Of a stretch of DNA of 64,000 nt, positions 1 to 12,500 are shown piece after piece. The stretch's first letter is position 1. Each line of letters opens with the position of its first letter. Where the stretch lies: contig NC_084771.1 in assembly GCF_028858725.1 (NCBI RefSeq), positions 8,274,915 to 8,338,914 on the forward strand. The letters run 5' to 3'. This stretch comes from Colius striatus. Lineage: Eukaryota > Chordata > Aves > Coliiformes > Coliidae. The translations under genes were made by a program, and so were the position numbers. The notes under the pieces were generated by a model. The model worked only from the letters and a program-made list of their open reading frames with translations, was not told where the DNA came from and did not search any database.

Positions 1-209
1 AGAGGATGGGTGGGTGCAGCCATGGATGGAGTGAAGCAGATGAAAGGAGCACAGAGAAACTCCCCACATCACTGGCCCTGTAGAAAGCAGCATGTTTGCA
101 GTGACTGCCTACAATCATTCTTACACCACTAAGCAGGCACTGAAATCTGGAGTTTCTAACAGTTACCACTGCACAGATCCCACTTCATCAATTTACTCTG
201 CAAGAGTCA

Positions 210-242
210 CCCCCCCCCCCCCCCCCCCCCCACACACACACT
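210..242. repeat. Poly(C) run with adjoining CA repeat
   Basis: Twenty-two consecutive C residues (210-231) followed by a short AC microsatellite. Such runs are prone to length error in sequencing and assembly. Confidence 0.95.
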
Positions 243-749
243 CAATTTCTGTGTGGTTGTAGAAAATAAATGAGATACAGCCACTCCACAAACCATGGGC
301 CTTCCTGCACATCTTTCACAGAGCAGGAGGAATGTTGGTGTACTTTGGTAAATGGCATGATGAGAAAACATTCAGATTTCCCAGACATCACCATCAAACC
401 TTTACAAAGAGCCTGGGAATACCTGGTCTATTTAACACTAACCACGGACTAACTGCAATTGTAAAACTGCAAGAAAAGTGCTCCATGTGACAGGGAACAC
501 AGGATATTCCTTATTTGGCACTTTAAACATGTCACACACAAGCTACATCAGGGATGGGGAAGTGTCAACCTCTGCTGCACAGTGTAGTCTTTATATATTT
601 GGATGAAGAAGCAGTGCCCATGTTACATGGGATAATTACCACTAATATAGGTGGATATTTTCTTCACAAATCGAATTAACTCTGCAGAAGAGGTTGTTAG
701 AAGTAAACATTTTGTGTAGACACTAAGTTTTTAGGGAATGGTCAAATAC

Positions 750-2370
750 AGCAACACAACTGGATAAGGAACAACTTTAATGTACAAGTGCTGCCAGGAT
801 TCCTTTTGTGCAAGTGCTGCTGAATCTCTCCCTTCTTCTGGCATTAAATAAAGGCACCTGCTACACAAATCATCAGAAATCTGGAAAATCATTATCACTT
901 CAATGCAGAAATGCTGCCCATCACAAAGAACAAATGGGGTATGTGGCCTACACGGGACTTGGCGGGGAAAAAAGGGGTCGATTTGTCAAATTACTAGAGG
1001 AAAAGTTGATCTTACTGTTATGGACTTTATCCACTTCCAGGTCATACCAATTAGTTACAGCTGTCTTGTGGAGACTGGAACTAATTTACAACACTCTGAA
1101 GGGGACTGCCTGCTTCTCCTGCGTGCTTCAAGGCAAACGTTGGGGCATCAGACAGTACCTGGAACTGAAAAGTCACCGGCCATAGACAGTTTCACAGTTC
1201 CAAAATTAACCTATGTTCAGCAAAAGGAAGAAGGTCCTAACTGTGATAAGAACGAAGTAAAAGAGCTTGTACAGAGACTCTGGGGTTATGTTAAACCAAT
1301 CTTTGAAAAAAGAGAGCATTCTTACAAAGCCAAGTCAGAATATGTTGTTTTTAAAGGAAGTTTAAAAGCGTTTCATCATCTCTGACAATTTCATTTTGAC
1401 AGAAGGGGATTGTAATAGAGAATTATGAATCAGATAGCAGGGAAATTAAATTAAGCTGATTGTTATCTTGTCAGATACATGTGTTACTTGCTGTGTAACA
1501 TTTATTGCTTCAGGCTTTTGCACAAAGATTGTTTTACCCAGAGCCAATGAGTTGACAACATCCTGAACAATACGGGCAGGTTGTTGCAGGAGTAAAGCAT
1601 GTTTTAGATGAAAAATCTCTGTATATTTCACTACTTTTATCTAGGCAAGGCTGATTTGGGAAAATAAGTGCTTGAAAGCAGTCTGGCTGCTGTGAGATGA
1701 TCTGGTTCTGGCTGCTGTGAGATGATCTGGTTCTGGCTGCTTCTCCCGGCACTGTTGGATGACGCTGGAAAGGTTTCCGAAGAGCTGGAAAGAACCAGGA
1801 TCCCACAGCCCATTGATTTTCTGTCTTGACCTGTGTATCACAGCTGATTCAGCATGACTTTGGTAATAAAGAGCAGTGGAGGTCAAGCAAAAGCCTGTAA
1901 GACTCGCTTACAGCATCTTCTTCCAAGTTAAAAAGGCTCAACTGGCACTTGAAATTAGTTGCAGATTGTTCGACTGGGTCTTTGCCTTTATTTGAACGGC
2001 AATGAGGAGAGCTGCTTCCGATACAAGTAAGGCCACTGACCCTTCCTGGGGTTTCAATGGAAAAAAAACACTGACAAAAAAAAAGAAAGTGCAGAGCAGT
2101 GTGCTGCTGGTTGTTCAAGGCCTCTGTGACAGACGAATGCCGGAGCCTAAAAAAGCAGCGCGCTATACGGACAGCAAGAACCCCAAACCCAAAGGAAATG
2201 CTTCATCGTATCCCAACGTGGGCAACACTGCCAAGAAGATGTAATCTCCTTTGAAAATGCATTTTCCACCACTAACCAGAGTGTGTTTCCTTCTGTGCAA
2301 AACAGAAGAGTTACCACAGGACAAAACCAGAATGACAACAGCCAATGACGCCCAAGAGGACCAAGTTTAA
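750..2370 (+). other. Coding-like tract without intact gene (possible decayed retrocopy)
   Basis: Several overlapping plus-strand open segments follow one another: 808-1185, 903-1385 (160 codons, the longest here) and 2002-2244 (80 codons, lysine-rich, ending NVGNTAKKM). A further frame is open over about 2225-2345. None begins or ends at a clear promoter or splice context, and none matches a family I know. Successive open pieces in different frames are what an old processed pseudogene shows, but ORFs of this length also occur by chance. Confidence 0.2.
1683..1741. repeat. 25-bp tandem duplication (about 2.3 copies)
   Basis: The unit CTGGCTGCTGTGAGATGATC plus TGGTT is present twice without change, followed by a partial third copy. 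Confidence 0.9.
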
Positions 2371-3164
2371 AGCACAAAGTTACTCACTGTTGCCCTAACA
2401 GTTAATTTCTCAAGGCCCAAATTAACCTCTAAAGGCAGTAAAGGAAGGTTGTGGAGTGACTAGTGAGGATGGGGAGGTGTTGGCACAGAGCTGCCGGCTC
2501 TGCAATGCATCTCCACGCTGGACTGCGTGCACCTGGGCGGCTTTAGGCCAAGGTCAAAACCCCAAGGCGGGCAGGTCTTACTGAGCTTTGGCACTGCCCC
2601 AGACACAAAGGTTCTGTAGGAGAGATGGTTCCTTAGACCAGCTGGGAAAGTCCTCTTTAAGAATTAAAAAATAATGCTTTCTGTAGGATCTACACAAACC
2701 CAAAGCCTGAGGCTCCCTCTGCTGGTTCCCCAACAGTGGGAGGAGAAAAGTGGAAGGGTCTGATGGCTGTGGGGGACCAAAAAAACCCCTCAAAAATGCA
2801 CCTTCCCCTGCCAGTTTTCCACTTGCCCCCTTACTGTATATGGTAAGGGCAGAAAACCTCTCAGATGTTTAAGCATTAGGGATACACTTTGGCCTCCACA
2901 CAAAACAACATTAAAACATTTGATATACTCGTGATATTTTGTTAATCTCAATTACTGCCTAAATTGTCACCCCAAATCCTTCTCAACAGCACCCACTTGG
3001 CTTTCTTCTTATTTTGTCTCCATGAAGACTGAATTTTCTGATTCTCCTCTCAGAGGAAAATGCTGATGCCACTGTGGCACCTGCTTGTGTATCCCTGTAC
3101 CGAGCCTCCCCAGCAAACAGCCAGAGCACCTAAGAACACAACTGCTATTGGTCATCTATACAAG

Positions 3165-3170
3165 TTTATT
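3165..3170 (-). terminator. Possible distal poly(A) signal, minus strand
   Basis: AATAAA on the minus strand, with a second at 3262-3267. AT-rich, UTR-like sequence precedes both. They could serve a long CHMP1B 3' UTR of about 3.3 kb or be chance hexamers. Confidence 0.25.
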
Positions 3171-5884
3171 TACCCCTTGAAGTGACATTTACAAATTCCC
3201 CCACACAAGTAAAGCAGTTTTCCAAATCAACTAAGAATGATTCTCTTCTCTATACACATCATTTATTTCTGTACACAACTGCTGATCATATTTAAGACAA
3301 CATCACTATTTTTTTGGCTCTCCACAAAGGCAACTTGATCCTTTACCCCATTGCAATCGAGAAAGTTAAAAGTTCTTGCTTTTTCCCTCCCTCCCCTTTC
3401 CTCTGAAGCTCCTCATGGCTGTTTTGGAACTGAATGACAACTAATGCTACCATACAGCAGCACTTTTAGTAACCAAGGTAAGAAAAAGAACTGTTGAGCA
3501 AACCCATCTTGCAACATTTTAAGCGATGTCTCACTTGTAGATGTGCACGTTCATAAGCATAAACACTGAAATATGACCTGGTAATAAGGGTATATAGAAG
3601 ACCATACCATTTATTTAAGGTGAAATGAACACCTACACAGACATACACTCAACTTACAGGAAACACTGATGATGTCAGGGTGAGGAGCCAGAGTTGGTAG
3701 AACAAATGCTTCGAGGGAAATCTGCATGGAGGAAGGATATGAGCCACAAATATTGCTGTAAGAGTAACTCTAAGTTTCAAGCATTTCTAAAAGACTTGAG
3801 GGCAGGATTTGCATTCCAAATGGAACCATCCAGCCTCTCCATATGCCACCTCTCAGCCACGAGGGAACTGCAATCGTTTTCCCCAGGAGAGGGCAGGAGA
3901 TGCACACGCAGCAGCAGCCAGTACAAAACCCTGTCCCTGCTGAAACGCTGCCAATTCCCCGAGTGAAGGCAGCAGGGAAAAAAAACAGTTACTGCTTCAA
4001 ACACGGACTTCTTCCCCAAGTCAGCTACAGCTGCCTACCTCTGGGCATCACAGCCCCACAGAGGTGACGCCAATGATGTCAACTGAGCTTTTCTCTTTCT
4101 CTTGTTAATCCCATTACAAAAAAAGGATACCAGAAATCTAGTCTGGTGCTGGAGTTAGCAAGTGTGGGCCAAGATCAGAACTGTGGCACAAGCCAGGATG
4201 AGCAGCTTATTTAACACTGCCCCTGCAGCAATCCAGGCTCCTGGCAAAGCAACATCCTCCAAAAGCCAAATCCATGGGATCCATAAATTGCTGTCTGCCC
4301 CTCAGAAAGTTTTAAGAATCTCTCAGAACAGTCTAAAAGCAGGATGTCAGAACACCCCAGAGGAGCTTGGCCAAAGCCACCTGACACCAAACACTGAAAG
4401 CCTCAGCATCTTTGTGGTACAGCTTCATCCACCAGCAACCACCAAGTAAACTCAGATGTGGACTTGGTACACAAGAGTAAGATCCAACTCCTACTGTGAT
4501 ATGAAGTAACTGAATATCAAAACCATGAGTAAGGTCAGGAAGGCAAAGGCACAGACAGGACCAGTGACCATGGTGCTGTCACACTGCTCAGGAGACTGGG
4601 AAAAGAAGGCAGGATGTAGCCCCTCATCCTCAGATCTTTTATTAATGATTTGAAAAGACTGTACCAAGACTGTAGCTGTGAGTAGATGGTTTTTAAACAT
4701 CATCCAGTTTCTCCTTGAAGGTTTAAGGTGATTAAAAGCAAGCTGCCTTGAAAATCAATGTAAACAAGTGAAAAGTGCACATTTTAAATGTGTTTTACTT
4801 TAGGTTGCCAGTGTAAGAGAGAATCCCACAACATTTTAGGTTGTTTTGTCTATCTTATTTTCCTTATCTTATTTTTACAGTAGCCTGGAATACGTCAGTA
4901 TGTAACATCCTGCTAAACCTTCAGAGTGATTTGAGTAACATATTCAAAACAGAGTTGGAAACCACTCTGAAATGTTTCCTCATTTTTTTGCATATTCTCA
5001 CTGAAAAAAAACCCCAAGTTGTTGGGGTTTTTTTCCCCTAAATATTTCCCCCGTGCTGGAAAGTGATTCTGAACAGGAATTAAGAACCAATGTCAAGTCT
5101 AGTGCTTTACACCTTCCCTTATCCCTCACAAAGAAAACAAACAAATGAGCCCCAAAAGTCAGACAGGGGATTTTAACATCACTTTTTATCACAACACATC
5201 ACAAGCAGTCTCAGCTACAAATGTCTACAACCATTTTTTTACTTCATGACTGCAGCAGGAGTCCCAAGCTGCTGAAGGCAGGCAGTGGATTCTCTCCCTG
5301 TGCAGAAATGTAAAGGGATCACTAAAACAAAGTAACTTCTCCATACCACTGCAATATTACAAATCATGTTACTTTATCTGCAGAGAGCAACACTATACCT
5401 TAAAAAACAAAGCAGCTGTTCTTAATCCAACACAACCCCCTTTGACTCATCCACCTCTCACCTGCAAGATGCTGAGGAGGAGGAGCCAATCTGGCGGAAT
5501 GGCCTGGTCAGAGAAGCCAGGGCTGGGACCCTGGCTTATGAAAGAAGGATTGTGAAGATGAGAACCTGAGGAAGAGCACTTCTGTATTGTCCATGTATGG
5601 AAGAGCATTGACATGTGGAACGTGATCACAAAACTTAACCTGTTAAAACGTGACTCGGTTAAAAGAAAGAATTGAGAAGAGCAGCTTCAGTTACTTCATA
5701 TAAGGCTTTGTATCTTGCCATCTATAAAATGGACAGCATGAGCACTCTGTTAACAGGAACCAGATGTTGTACTGGTAGAACACTGCTGTGTGGGGCGTAA
5801 CTGGCTGCAGCCCAGGAGAAGAACGCAAAAGGAGAAGCTACAGCACTTGACGTTAAACAATGAGCAACCTACAACAGAACTGAT
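3171..5884. other. Downstream flank of CHMP1B, no gene seen
   Basis: Non-coding sequence between the proximal and possible distal CHMP1B poly(A) signals. Apart from the inverted repeat at 5.0 kb I see no repeat element or credible open frame. It may be part of a long 3' UTR. Confidence 0.5.
5005..5034. repeat. Inverted repeat, 13-bp arms, 4-base loop
   Basis: AAAAAAACCCCAA pairs with TTGGGGTTTTTTT across GTTG. It is a perfect stem on either strand. It lies downstream of CHMP1B, within the possible extended 3' UTR. Confidence 0.85.
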
Positions 5885-6523
5885 CAAGAGTTGAAAAATA
5901 TACTTTATTCCTCCTGCACTAAAGTGAAAACAGCTTTTGGTAACTCATTTTTTCACTAAACCATTAACTTCAGCACAATTTCCCCTAGCTTTAAAAGACT
6001 AAACACCTCAGACCAAAGTCCACTTATTTGTTTTAACCGAGGGTACCTCCCACGAAGCCCACGCTGACCACCTCTGCGTGTTCCAGGAGCATGGCTGTGT
6101 AAGAAAGTTATCTACAACAATCATCTGAACTGAGTCCATCAGTTCTCCTCTCATCAACAGTTTTCATAATTTAAAAAGAAATCACTTCATAATTTAAAAT
6201 ATACATATCTCAATGACACTCTGCTTTTCTTGTAGCTGGAATGCACCAACATTCCCAGCTGACTTAGGATGTCCACTTGATTTTCTGAAAAAAAGCTTGC
6301 AAAAAAAGATATCAACTTCAAAATGTACAGGAAGGACATTAGAGAGCTGATATTTGGGGGTTAATGTATTTTAGAAAGAGTAGCAAGCTAGGAGTGAAGT
6401 ACCCTAGATTACAAATGTTCAAACACCTAAGCCATACTGTATACACCTTCCTAGTGTAGTGAAGAGTTAGTTACAGAAAGGGTATTTTGAAAGCATGTAC
6501 AAAGAGCTGCAGCTTTCTTCAGC
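5885..6523 (-). other. CHMP1B: CHMP1B 3' UTR (minimal extent)
   Basis: Sequence following the CHMP1B stop codon to just past the first canonical poly(A) signal (AATAAA, minus strand, 5904-5909). The cleavage position is inferred from typical spacing. Longer 3' ends are possible because further signals occur on the same strand near 3.2 kb. Confidence 0.55.
5904..5909 (-). terminator. CHMP1B: Poly(A) signal, proximal, CHMP1B
   Basis: Canonical AATAAA on the minus strand, about 615 bases past the stop codon. It is the first canonical hexamer I noted in this 3' UTR. Confidence 0.55.
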
Positions 6524-6568
6524 TTAGACTTGATCACGTAGGCGGGCCAGTCTCTGTGACAGCTCATC
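6524..6568 (-). CDS. CHMP1B: CHMP1B coding exon 8 with stop
   Basis: Codes DELSQRLARLRDQV and TAA. This is the complete MIT-interacting motif through which the protein binds VPS4, spastin and related MIT-domain proteins. The acceptor is GTCTGCAG. The 3' UTR follows directly downstream on the minus strand. Confidence 0.96.
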   Translation of the reverse strand, partial: DELSQRLARLRDQV

Positions 6569-9500
6569 CTGCAGACAGGTGAAACACAAAGAAACCAGCT
6601 GTCAGTGACAGGAAAATGCGTTACTGCAAAGTTCTGCAATGGCCAAGCAATCTCGTGTCCAGATCACCTGAAACTCTCTTGTGTACAAGATTTGCTCTCT
6701 CAATAAAGATCTGCTAATATCTCCTGAGTGGCTGAGCCACGTGAGACCAGAGCTCCACACAGCTATTGTATCTCCAGCAGTGGGTACCCAGGAGGGTGTT
6801 CCACAACACAGCAAGTAAATATAGGATTGGTTTGGGTTTTTTCTTCTAATGTATCATCTTTCAAAGTGCAAGTCAGCTCTTGCAGAACTGCAGCCTTATT
6901 TGGATGCAGCCTTGACCAGCCAAGGCTGGTACCCAAGGGAACTGGGACAGTAAGATAGCAGCAGGTCCAACTGTGTCAGGGAGTCTGGTACAAGGTCAAA
7001 TCAAACTTTCCAAAGAAAGTGGAATACTTGGGGTTTCACAAAGATTGGTAACTTGAGGCTCCCTAAAGCCTTCTCCACAAAGATGGGATGACAGAAATAA
7101 ACTGTTCCATTTCCTCAAACATATACCCTTGGAATGGGAAAAGCAACTCACCAAAAGATCTGTGCAACCTTGGTATCAGGATCTGCTCATGCACAAGGAA
7201 TTCTGAGCTATTCATCTGGAGCAAACGTGGAATTCTTTGCGCTACTCATCTGACCTTTCATACACTAAAGGTAATTTACAGCCCAAAGGCCTTGTGTGTG
7301 CTCTGGGAGATGGTGGGATCCATTAAATTTGGAGCAGACAGGAGAGTCAACTCTTTGGAAGTCCATGAAATAACCATTCAAAAACACATCTGAAACATCT
7401 GAACTTTCAGACAAACTCATTGTAAAAATCATTTTGATTGCCAGACTGTTTTAACTCCACACTATTTCTTTTGGACAGCTAAAAAAAAATCTCATTACAA
7501 TTCAGCAATCCTCTTTTGACTGAGTGAAGCACTAATTCTCATGCCACATTGCTCTAGAAAATGTTGGTTTCAATTGTATCTGATGCTTACCTGTTCTGCT
7601 GAGGCAACGCTTGTACCCACAGAACCTGTCTGTCCTTGAGGTAGCTCCATGTTCAGATCAAGACTAAGGAGAAAACAAAAGAAAACAACAAGTCAGGCAT
7701 TCATGTCTAAAAGAAGCAGCACAACAACTCAGAAGCAGAAGAATACTGAAGCCACCAGCATCCCCTGAGTGCTGTACTCCAGACAGACAACTTGACCAGT
7801 AAACTTGACCCATTACCAAGAAGATAAGTTGGACATTATAACTAGCACTAGCTAAATCAACTCTGCTGAATCAGGACTGAAGAAGATTGCCTCAGACATG
7901 GTGCATGTATGAATGTCAAAAAGTTCACTCAAAGTTTTACCAAAAATACTGTCAGAAGTATTTATCCTCAAGCCAATACAGCAACACTTCCAACTTGTGT
8001 CATCAAGAAGGCAAGTCACATTCTCTGTTATAGTTCAGTATATGCCCACAGGCTTAAACATGTCATGATGACCTGTTCTGCAACATCTAGCTTGTGAGAA
8101 AAGAACCACAAGAAGTTTTAATGTGCTAAGAAGACAAAAAAAAGAGAGAAAAAGTGTGGCAAAACACAGCAAGGATTGCTGATGGTAAAGCAAATCCAAG
8201 TAAATAATCAAATGTTATCCTGACAAGGGACATAAAACTTCAGGCTTTTGCACAGCCCCTCCTGCATCTCGACAGTCACAGTAGCTTTGAGTGAAAACAG
8301 AATGAAATACTGGCAACTCGATTGTTGTGAGAAAGATGTCCAGATGTGAAAGGCAAATAGTGATTCCAAGAGACAGAAACAGATAAAACAAGAATATCTG
8401 ACCTTCAAGTTACCCAGGAAGGGCTGCTGAAAGCAGGACTGATTAGAAATTTCACCTACCCTGCTTCATCTGCCATCTCCTGTAGAAGCATATCCACTTG
8501 GTTCTAGAGCAAAGAAAACAAAATCAGTTCTTGTATATGGTAGTTTATGACAATCTTTTCTGTCAAATCTTGACAGAACAGAAATGATTTTAACAAAACT
8601 GATGTAAGTTTCACAGAACCTTTTTGTGCTTAACCACCAGAGGGCCCTGTTCGAACTGAAAAACACCTAGCAGAGGTGCTCAGCCTCTTAAATCCCATTC
8701 ATGCAACACTACCTTCTGAAATAAGGCTTCTAAAGAATGAAACTTAGCTGTAAAAAACCCCAAACATATACTTGAAGTGTTCTGTACAATATGCAAAAAC
8801 CTCATCTCCAATAGATCTGGTTTATTGGATATGGATTTACTTACATTATTTCCAGTAAACCTCTCTCTGACAGAACTTCTGTTGGAATAGCACGTTTAGC
8901 TCTTTGTGGAACAGCACAAGGGGATAGGTGCTAGGAATTCTTAACTATGTCAAGCATTATTTAAAGATTTATCATAGTAAGTACATGTCCATACACTGAA
9001 AGTAAGCAATTGACAACGTTTCCATTGCATATACTGCTAATAATTTGTTGGTGACTAACGTCATTTTGTTCCTATCAGTGAGTTGGAACTATTGAGATTC
9101 TCACAGTATATTCTGCTTTGGTAATTAATGCTGCAGTGTCTCCTCATTCAGAAGATTGTTAAGAACTCATCAAAATGCTGTCTATTCAGCAGGAGGGTTA
9201 AAGTTCTCAAGAGATGATATAAAATAAAGCCTGTTATGTGAGAAACAGATCAGAATACATATATGTGATCCTCTGTACTTGTGGCTGCAGTTTGAAATAG
9301 CCTCTTCAACACCAAGAAACATAAAGCAAATGTGAAACACTGCAGTTGCTGCTATGTCTCCAAGCAGGGAAAAAGAAGAGAACCAGACACTTCCATGCAG
9401 TTCAGACACGTAATTGAAGATCCCCTTTTCTACAGACAACTGTCCAGTTCTTACCTGTGGCGTTGTTAGTGTCGTAGTGTTGCTCATCGTGTCCTCCATC

Positions 9501-12500
9501 TGTTGCGTCTGAACATCTAGTGTTTCAAACTGATGCTCAAATTTATCCATTAGTGCAGATATCTAAACCAAAAAATATGAATCAAATCAATGACCTGCAG
9601 GTAACAGAAGGGAAGCATAACTCAACTGGAAAAAACAGAATGGTTCTACAGGGGCAAGGAGCTTCTGGAAACGGGAAGCCTGTCAGCTCTGAGGCCAATC
9701 CACCACTGTGCTTCAGGCAGGTTGGTCAGGGCTTTGTCCACTCAAATTCTGAGCATCTCCATTTATAATGACTTCATGATCACACTGGGTAACTGTTCCA
9801 GGACCTATCAACCCCACTGCAAAGCCTTTTCTCTTGACTGGAATTTCCCTTTTTAAATTTGTGTCCACTGCCCTTTCTGCTTTTGATGTGCAGCTCCAAG
9901 CAAAGTAAGTCTAGTTACAGTTACCTTTTCCAAGTTCATGCTCTTCAGCGTGGCATCCATAGACTTAACTACCCCTGCCATTGACTTTGTTACCTGAAAT
10001 GAGGGAAGGGAAATCAGTACAAAGAAAGAAAAATGAGCAGTTTATCACCAAGCTCTCTTCTCTCTCTCCACAGAATTTCCATTGTATCAAATAATACAAC
10101 ACACACTAAACCAGAAACTTTTCAGCTTGTTGTAGAAAGAGTTCAGTCACTTCTGAGATGATCAGAGGTTTTATCCTTGCAACAGACTTGAGAGAACAGC
10201 CTTACCTTGCCCATTGTCACTGCAGTCTGAACCCTTGCTGCGACAGCATCCACCCTGGCGCTCATGCGCAGGAAATTGATGGCCTGGTTCTTCTGGCGGA
10301 TCGCATTCTCTGCGTGTATTCGTGCAACTTCCATGTTCCCCTTCTGAATGGCCTGTTGAACAAAGAGGAGAAAAAACACCAAAACCAGAAAGCATTTTAA
10401 TCTGCCCTGCTCTTACAAACGCTGTTTCTAAAGAGCCCATTGCATTTTGTGAGAGAAGAATCCATTCATCATTATACCTTTCCTTTAAATAGAACGCAAA
10501 CCCCTCCTTTCTCCCCCAACAGCTCTCAGACTTTTTCAAGAGGTGAACCCCTAGCTTCTTCCCAAAGAAGGTATCTAGCATGCCTGCCAAGAAGGAGGTT
10601 TCATAGAGCTACAGAAACATTATTTTCTCATTCCTAAAAACATTTTCAGTATCAAGACCCAAGCACAGATACAGCTGGTGTGGTGTACAGCACGGACAAA
10701 AAGTAGGGTCAAAGAAATCTCATCTCCCTCTCTGCTGCTTCAAGGACTTGGAAACTATTTTGAAGCTCCTCTTCATAAGTCTTTTTAATACATAATGACA
10801 AGTAAAAGTTTAAGACAAGTATGTTTTCATTTGAGAACAACAGCCTCTGACAAAAGACATACAAGCAAATGCCACAAGCTGCACAAGAATGTATCCTCAT
10901 ATTTATCAGTTAGTATGGGAAGATTTATAGCCATACATTTTAAATCACAAGTATTATCACAATATTATTAGCAGGCAGACCAAGACAAGGGTGAAAACAC
11001 CAGGTGTTTTCCTGCTGTGGTATGCAAACAGCAGATCTAAAGAGCTTGTTTCAGATTCACTGCTTACCTTCTTAATTTTAGCTTTCTCTGCCTTTTCTTC
11101 TTTGTCGCATTTCTTTGAGTTCCTGTTGAGCTCCTTTGCAGCAAACTTCAAATTAAACAGGTGTTCTGCAGGGCAGGTTAAGGGTTCAACAACAGGACCA
11201 ATCCTTTTGTCACAGAATCTCAAGGGCTGGAAGGGACCTTGAAAGCTCATCCAGTGCAACTCCCATGCCACAGCAGGGCCACCTAGAGTAGGTCACACAG
11301 GAACTCACCCAGGTGGGTTTGGAATGTCTCCAGGGAAGTATCTTGCTGTTTGCAGTGCTACCAAACCCAGTGTATACTCTGTTTCCCCATTAGTGATTTT
11401 AAAGCTTGGAAAACGTTATTTAAGCCCTGGCATTCAAACAATCAGGAGACCTACCAAGACACTTTGCAGTTACAGTGCCACTTATCTGGGTTCTAAAATG
11501 TAGGGCCATAAAAAACTAAGTTTAGGTCCCAAACTGGCTCCACTTAACAGCAAATCTACTTCAGACTGATAAATACAACACACCAAACAACTCCCTGATG
11601 GAACTGAAAGTCTTCCTCCATCAGTTACTTTCACTCACAGCCCCAGCATCCCCAGCTCGCAGTGAAACGGAAGTGTGGTTTAGTGGCCTGTCTGGAACCT
11701 CCCCACGCAAAAGAAAGAGCTGCTGAGGAACAAACTATTAGTCTAAGAGCAAACTGGCTTGGCTGACTCTGCCCAGGTCCAAACCAAGAGAGAGGGCTGC
11801 ACTTTCATGCCACAGCATTATCTCGGATTTAAACACTGATGTGGTTCCTTTACAGAGCGGCCTCCTGGCCTTGGGTCATGTGAGAGGCTCTGGGATCCCT
11901 GACAGCCCTGTCACCTGACTTTTGAGGACAGAACACTTAAGCCAGCAAAAGAAACTTTTCTTTCTAAAAAGTCCAAGTCATGTTGAAGCTGAAAGCTCTA
12001 AGAAGACAGTAGGGCAGGCCTTCATAGTGACTTCAGAGTGACTGTGTTAAAACTGCTACTGACACAGAATAAGGTATGTGCTGTAAAAATAACAATTAAA
12101 AAACATACTCTTAAAATACAGCTGATGAAAGACTCCAAATAGCACTGGCCTTTCTCAAACAAAATGAAAGTACAAAGCTGTTTAGGATTCCTCTATGCCA
12201 CCTTCTGGTATTCCAAGAGGAAGATGCAGCAAGTGCTAAGATGCTTAACAGTTAAGTGGAAGCACATAAAGACAAACATTATGGGGTACTTGAGGTTTCT
12301 TCAACGTTTCGAGCACATATATTTTTCCAAGACTGTTTCTCTTTTCTTTCACTGTTTTCTTTCTTTTCTGAAGACATTAGAAGTCTGTTGGTGTGTTTGT
12401 TATCCTATAAACATCACAACCAGACTACAAAAAGATAACAGCTGTGTCAATACAGCTAGGATATCCATTAAGGTACCTACCAGTAACACTGAAATTGCTG

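Noticed and set aside
10709-10900. Minus-strand frame in CHMP1B intron 2 with a protein-like end (TYEEELQNSFQVLEAAERE)
   Set aside because: The joined CHMP1B exons are complete without it, the frame is short, and there is no good acceptor and donor pair around it.
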